Shown here: positions 58,253 to 64,000 of the stretch, one piece after another | Layout of the letters: every line of letters starts with the position of its first letter | Position numbering within the stretch: the first letter of the stretch is position 1 | Source: Lithospermum erythrorhizon | Taxonomy: Eukaryota > Streptophyta > Magnoliopsida > Boraginales > Boraginaceae | Direction of reading: 5' to 3' | DNA: 64,000 nt | NCBI GenBank assembly: GCA_019722365.1 | Contig: JADFUC010000540.1 | Span: 62,001 to 126,000, forward strand | The notes under the pieces: generated by a model | Database searches by the model: none | What the model was told of the DNA's origin: nothing | The model's input: the letters and a program-made list of their open reading frames with translations, nothing else | Position numbers and translations under genes: made by a program

Positions 58253-60014
58253 ATGTTTCTTGGTGTCTTATTGGTTATGTGCTAAGAGTTCGGGGTTATA
58301 AGTGTGTTGTGTGTGAGGTATTTTTGGTTTAAGGTTCATTTCTTTTCCCGAATCCGTTGAGGGGCGCCACTTGAAGATTTAAGTTGACTGGCGTCTGAGG
58401 TCTTCTGAGACTTACTTTACGTGCGTGTTTTTGTGGTGTTATTTGATTTAAGATGTGTTATATTAGGAGATATGAAATGAATTGGGTATATGGCGTACGT
58501 GGGTTATGTATTTGTTGTTGTTGAGATGGTGAAATTTGGGCATATGGAGATCAGTCGCAGTAATTGGTATTTATGAGAGAGATTATATTGGAGCGATACA
58601 TATAAATAGATTTAGAATATGATGCAAGGTAATAGAATATTATGAGATATTGGGTGATCATATTTTGGGGGAAGAGTCTTAATAGTTGATGTGGTGATGC
58701 AGTGCTAATGAGATTTTATGGCTAGGAAATTAGTGGGATAAGGGTGATAGTAATATACGATATACTCGAGGGAATTGGAGTTGTAATGAATATCAATGGG
58801 TTATAAGTAAAGGTTCTTTGGTTAACTAAGATACGTGATTATAAGGAAGTGTGAAATGTGGGTTTGATCGGAAATGATAAATAAGTTAAGGGGTAGATCT
58901 AGTCGAAATTTGAATAAGAAGAGGTTGAGTTATACGTTAATAATGTTTAAGTATTAAGAGTTCGGTGTTTGGTAAAGAGTACATCTTTTGTGATAGTAAT
59001 GATCATTCTTGAGGATGTAAACTTGTATTTGAAACCTTTGGAGATGGAGTCACAGGATGAATATATGTTTGATTTAAGGAAAGGGCAGTGCCGAGAATAT
59101 TGAGAGGAATTCTTCAGTGTTAAATTTGAAGTTGTTGATAAGTTGGGGCAATTGTGTGTGAATTTAAAGGGTAATAAAGGTTAGTTGAGGAGGATTACGG
59201 TGATGACATGAAATTAAGTAGGATTAGAAATTGATAAATTGGTGTAAGAGGTTGATCTTTAGAAATAAATTTAAAATTTCTCTTAACTTGGATACTTGGA
59301 GTAATTAGGGGATTTATCACTCGGTTGTTACCTTATCTATGTTGAGTGAAATTATATGGTTATTGATTGTATTTGTGTATCTGGCACATGTAAACTTATC
59401 ACGTAGACTTAATAGTGAAATTAGCTAGAAGTATTGACTTGAGCCGGTGAAGTTTGTGTTTGAGTGTCCCAGGCTATTTATTTTTTGTGAGTATTCATGT
59501 TTAAATTTGTATATGATTTAAGATTGTTCGATTGGAGTATATTTGTGTTATGGGCGTATACGTGAATATATTTTTCTGAGAATAGTTCTATATGAAGTAT
59601 TGTATCGTGTGTATTATGGATGCTACATTGAGATTATTGTGTGTATGGTTGGTATTATATGTGTGATTTGTGAATTGTTTGATTTGAGGATATTGAGATG
59701 AGGTGGGGTGTTGTTCGAAGGGGTGAGGCGCAGGGGAAAAGGATGGTGTTATACATAATGTTATTGTGGTTTATCTTTTAGCAAGTTATTTTATAGTAGT
59801 TGTAGTACGAGGAAAGAGCGTGGTGTGGTGAAATTTTTCTTTGTTTACTCGTTTAATTATGTGATATGGAGTAGTAGTATGGTGACACAAATTATGAGTG
59901 GGCCGATTATCGGTGATGGCGATATGAATTTTAATTTGAGTGGCATTATGGATGCAACTGAGGGTGTTTATAACACTAAGATTGATAATGATAATAACAA
60001 TGACAAATAAGAAC
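58253..60014 (+). other. Internal region of unit 2, non-coding, 3' end deleted
   Basis: Collinear with 52379-54080 but about 270 bases next to LTR 3 are missing relative to unit 1, including the purine-rich end. No protein motif is recognised. Confidence 0.55.
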
Positions 60015-61120
60015 TGATAACCCGTTACAAAAAAAAATTTTAAATTTTTAGGTGCGTGGTGGGACAGGAATAGTATAATTTTTTTTTTTTCGATGATAAT
60101 ATTATTTCGTAAAACTTTTGAGGCAATTTCATTTATAATTTAGTAGTGTTTGCCATGAAGGAATTTTTATCTTTGAAATCGGGTTGTTGGAGGTTTAAAA
60201 TGCGATAAAGCGAGAATGCTTAGAAACCCGAGCCGGGGACTCGGGGTTTTTTTAATATCTATTCATACATATCCTCAGCATCATCATCATCATCCGCAAC
60301 TTCATCTTCTTTCCTCATTTTGGCGAAATTAAGCCCTACATAAAAATTTCATTTTTTCCATTTCTTCGATTTAGCCAAGCTCAGGCTTCAGGTCGGTTGT
60401 AGAATATTGTTCTCCCCGTCATTCTCTTGAGTTAAAGGTAAGAAATTTCCATTCGAGATATTTCTTGGGTTTTGACATGAATTGACTTTTAGTTGACTTT
60501 TCCATAATTGAATTTTATGATAAATGCTTGGTTGGTTATGGAGTTACGTGGCGTATTTGAGTGAGAATTCGTGATTTAGAATCGTTTGAGGATGTTATGA
60601 ATTAGGAGGAGGTTGACTTTTAGGTTGGTTTCGGTTGGTACTATGGATATTTTTATAAGACTTTAAATGTGGGAGGTTATATTGGGACCTTATTATAGTT
60701 GTTATGATGTTAAATTGGTGATTTAAAATTGATTAAAAGGGTATTATGTTGAAAAAGTGTAAATTCGAGGGTTGAGTTATAATTGATATTTTGAATTATA
60801 GATTGTTAATTATGGACTTGATGATTAGTTAGAATAATAAAGGGGAATCGGTGGGTTGTGTCCGATGGGATTATAATTCGATAGTTTATCCGTCGAGGAT
60901 TATACCGTTTAGAGATAGTTCCCAGAGTTGGTTATGTATCTTAGAGCGCCCGGTATATAGTAGTGAGTCTTGATTATACTTTACGGGTGTTGTTTAAGGC
61001 GTTGATACGTGGAAAAGGCCGATTACCTTGATTGTCTTTTCATTATGAAGATTTTTGCGGTAGGACTTGAGGTAAATCTTTGCTCGCGTGTATTACATAT
61101 ATTGCTTCTTTGAATGGTTG
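60015..61120 (+). repeat. LTR copy 3, 5' part only
   Basis: Collinear with the first 1.1 kb of LTR 1 and LTR 2, from TGATAACCCGTTAC to GCTCGCGTGTATTAC. Similarity then breaks off abruptly at about 61120, before minisatellite A. Confidence 0.65.
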
Positions 61121-63350
61121 CAAGCTTTCGACCCCAGACAAAATTTTTTTCCTCCATTCATCACTTCGTTGATTGTTAAGATTACCGAGTTAGTTCTTAA
61201 AGCTTTCCATCATCGTTTTCTACAAATTTGAGGTATAAAGTTGGACTTTAAGTTGATTTTTGATATTTGACTTTTGTTGACTTTTGGTATAAATTGAATT
61301 TAATTATGTTTCTAAGTTTGTTATGGATAGTATGATGAATATAGAAAGTAATTTAATTCCTTGATTTAAGATGTTGTTTGAGGTTTATGGTGATAGGTTG
61401 ACTTTTCCTCGGTTAGTTGACTTTTTGATATTTGACATTTTATAAGACTTTTAAATGTGTAGAGTTAATTTGGGACCTTATTGTAGTTGTTGTAAGGTTA
61501 GAATTGTAATTTATAATGGAATTAGAGGGGTTAGGTTGAAAGTGTGATTGGTAAGTTGAGATTTTTTGGAGTATATGTTGGTATTTATGGACTTGAGGGT
61601 TAAATAAGACTGACTTATAAAGGTTGATTTGAAATGTTAAAGTGATAAGGTGGAAATTTTTAGCGATTGGGTTGTGTCCGGCGAGGGTTGTTATTTCGTT
61701 GTCTTATTAGATGCGTTTTAGACTTACGTTTAGCGATCGTTTAAACTAGAGTTGGTAATGTATCTTGAATACAAGTATAGTTGTGGGTTTGATTGTGCTT
61801 TCAGGGTGTTTTGTTAGGCGTTGATGCATTAGGAAGAAGCCGATTACGTGATTGTGATTTCGCGAAGGATTTTATGGTAGCTAGTAGATGTGAGTACTTA
61901 TCTACTTTGAGGTCTTTACAATGCGTACTACTTTTAAGAATTGTGAAATGAAGCATGTCATTGTGGTATGATTATGTGAGAATGGTATACATGTCATTGT
62001 TGGCCTTGATTATGTGTGATTCGTTTAGTAGAGCAGTGATATGATTATGTGATCGTATTTACGTGGCGTTGAAGATTTGCTTGAGGGTAAGTAGCCAAGC
62101 TTGAACTACCGGCGTCACGTTTCAGGATTCAGAGTGGCCTTGTCGGCAGTACAGCATTTGTGACGCGGCGGTGCGATTGATTTTTTTTGATTGTGAGGCG
62201 GTTTTAGCGTGCTTTGATATTGTTTAGGGAATAGAGTAGATTAGTTGTTGGGAGGTGTTGAGTTTGGAGTTATGCGTGACTTTGAGGTGACTTGAGTATT
62301 AGGATATGACCACATAGTTGGGATGATTAGGGTTAGGTGACTCTCTTCCTTTGCGGGATATGTGGCTATTGGCTTTATCACCCCGGTTTAAGTGCGGTTT
62401 GGCGCCTCTTGGTATAAGGCGGTGTGATTATCTATGACCTGCTTTCTTTGTGTGCATTGTTGGTGTTGAGTGGCACTCTGTTATAGGCGGTGTTTGTGCT
62501 TGATTGGTCCATTCACTGCGGGTGGAAGGCGGATTGAGCGTATGCGCGTTAGAGGTTGAGGCATAGTTGTGTGGAGATATGAGAGATAAATGGTTTGATG
62601 ACTAGAGTTATAATTAGTTGTTGAGTCTGTGATTTTATTTTGGGTGATTGTGTGCTTATTGAGACTTTGTATTATATCTTGACATGTTATGCAGGACACT
62701 TCTTTAGAATTTTATGATATGGCACCCAATAGGTAGTCACCCAGGTATATACATATTTATTCATATTTAGTACATATCTATTGACTGTCTCGTTCGTATG
62801 GCTTAAGTTTCACCCCTGTGTTAAGTTTTCACTAAGCTCCGCGAGGCTACGCCTGATAGCGTTGGGCGGCATTTCATTTGTGCCAGGTTGCCAGGCGGGC
62901 AGTTGAGTCGGGAGGCTGTTTGAGAGTTTATATTCCGAGTGGCTAGGTGGCTTGTCGTGTGGTGAGGATCCTCATGATCTCGTTTGTTGTGATGTCAACC
63001 GTTTCTTGATTGTTGTATTTCATTTTCGGGCTTTAGCTTTGTCGGCTTAATTATTTTGTATTCGGAATCACGGTATTTACTCTCGGTTGTAGCCTTGGCG
63101 GTATTCTTGTCTTTTGAGAATATGTTATATATATATGAAGTTGGTTGGTTAGATATCACCACGATGGATTGTAAATTTTTAAAAGTGTTTTTTCTAGAAT
63201 TTTGGTATAAATCAGAATTTTTGGATAAAATCACGTAGTTCTTTAAGCCCGAGAGTAGATCCCGTCAGTATAGTGACTGCGGTGTTCGAGTTATAATGAT
63301 TACGCCTCGAGGGGCCTTGACTTTGAGGCGGGTGTCGTCCCACACTTATA
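61121..63350 (+). repeat. Diverged LTR copy 4, starting inside the LTR
   Basis: The order of landmarks repeats that of the other LTRs (leader-like TCCTCCATTCATCACTTC, GTTGACTTTT repeats, GTGGTATGATTATGTGA, GACCACATAGTTGGGA, TATGAGAGATA, TTTATTCATATTTA, GATGTCAACCGTTTCTTGAT), but identity is much lower. Minisatellites A to C are reduced to one or two units each (62130-62500). It ends near a GAGGGGCC...GGCGGGTGTC block like the other LTR ends. It is probably an older related element joined to LTR 3. Confidence 0.5.
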
Positions 63351-64000
63351 ATCACTTTCTGATATTAAATCTCAACTTTTGAATTATTAAGAACCTAAAT
63401 GGGACTTAGTCCCACTATCTGGGTCAAATCGACGATTAACTCTTTTTGTGATTGAAGTTTTAAATATATTTGAAACTCGATTAATATGATATATAATATT
63501 TTATGAAAAGTATAGTAAATGTTAATAATTTTAATGTATATAGATTACTATTAAACATGTACTATCAATTAGAGTTATAAAATTTGTTAGTTTTGATATT
63601 CAAAATAAATTATACAATCTTCTATGGGTTAGAGGGAGCCAGTAGTATTACTATATTGTAAAGATAGCCTCACGTAGCTTTTTCTTGAATTCACTAAGGT
63701 CATATATATTGGTGGGGATTAAATTTCAAATAAGAGGTTGAATTGATGTAATAGTGGATATTAATATTGAAGTTGAATTAGGTGGAGGAGTGAAGAGTTA
63801 AATTTATTTAACTAGTTGAATTTTTATTTTGTGGACCAATATACTAGATATGTGGTATAATTAATGGTTTGTATTGGTGTATTTGAAGTGAGAGAATGCA
63901 GTTTAATTTAAATCATTGTAAATGTAGGAGTTGAATTAAGTTGAATTATAGTTAAATAATTAGATGAAAAATATAAAATGAGGTGGAATATTGAAAAATT
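63351..64000. other. AT-rich flank to the right of the LTR array
   Basis: No gene, repeat terminus or RNA was recognised. A worn Stowaway-like end (GGGTTAGAGGGAGCC) near 63625 is too weak to call. Confidence 0.4.

Larger units (their letters stand above)
48553..63350 (+). mobile_element. Tandem array of a non-autonomous LTR retrotransposon sharing LTRs
   Basis: The order is LTR (48553-52358), internal (52359-54355), LTR (54356-58232), internal (58233-60014), LTR (60015 to about 61120), then a more diverged partial LTR (to about 63350). Each full unit is about 5.7-5.8 kb. LTR starts share TGATAAC, a GTTA, a run of A, then GTGGGAC..GGAATAGTATA and TTTCGATGATAATATT. Each internal region starts with an initiator tRNA-Met type primer-binding site. 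Internal regions of about 2.0 and 1.8 kb carry no gag or pol motif, so replication would depend on proteins from another element. Long LTR plus short non-coding interior is the pattern described for LARD-type elements. Units differ by very many small indels. Confidence 0.7.

Overview
This is a repeat-dense stretch of a plant nuclear genome, almost certainly a eudicot. The evidence is intron-containing plant genes with GT-AG splice sites (a DOXC-type 2-oxoglutarate dioxygenase, a PEP carboxylase kinase-like gene, a type-1 protein phosphatase), AT-rich intergenic DNA, and typical plant transposons (hAT, Mutator-like and Stowaway MITEs, Ty1/copia, Ty3/gypsy-like, L1-type LINE). Lamiales would fit, but that is a guess. 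There are no bacterial operons, rRNA genes or CRISPR arrays.

Layout. 1096-10045: a decayed, non-coding gypsy-like LTR element. Its left LTR is split by a 3.75 kb hAT transposon (1522-5274) carrying a broken transposase gene. 11163-14183 (+): a four-exon 2OG-Fe(II) dioxygenase with a 692 bp Mutator-like MITE in its third intron. 16025-19074: a loose hAT end and a single LTR with primer-binding site. 19733-20725: a MITE and a local tandem duplication. 22207-24421 (+): a three-exon PEPC kinase-like gene whose first exon is damaged. 25673-26815: a MITE nested within a MITE, then a 103 bp tandem duplication. 28172-31795 (-): an intact three-exon PP1 catalytic subunit gene, probably with an extra 5'-UTR intron. 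33040-40450: low-complexity repeats, a tRNA-like relic, heat-shock-element-like dyads, a broken LINE and MITEs. 40842-46402 (-): a Ty1/copia element, ends and 5 bp target duplication still visible, itself interrupted by about 0.8 kb of unrelated DNA with a coding-like segment. 48553 to about 63350: about 15 kb of tandem LTR-internal-LTR-internal-LTR units of a non-autonomous LTR element. Its LTRs of about 3.8 kb carry internal minisatellites.

The three host genes are independent transcription units with no shared pathway. PEPC kinase phosphorylates PEP carboxylase and PP1 is a general serine/threonine phosphatase, but their being neighbours does not imply a joint function. The most unusual structure is the multi-LTR array at 48.5-63.4 kb. 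Next are the kinase exon lacking its ATP-binding lysine segment, the dioxygenase with Ala in place of the RxS serine, and the unidentified segment inside the copia element. Dense small indels between repeat copies and inside the kinase exon could be real decay or assembly error.
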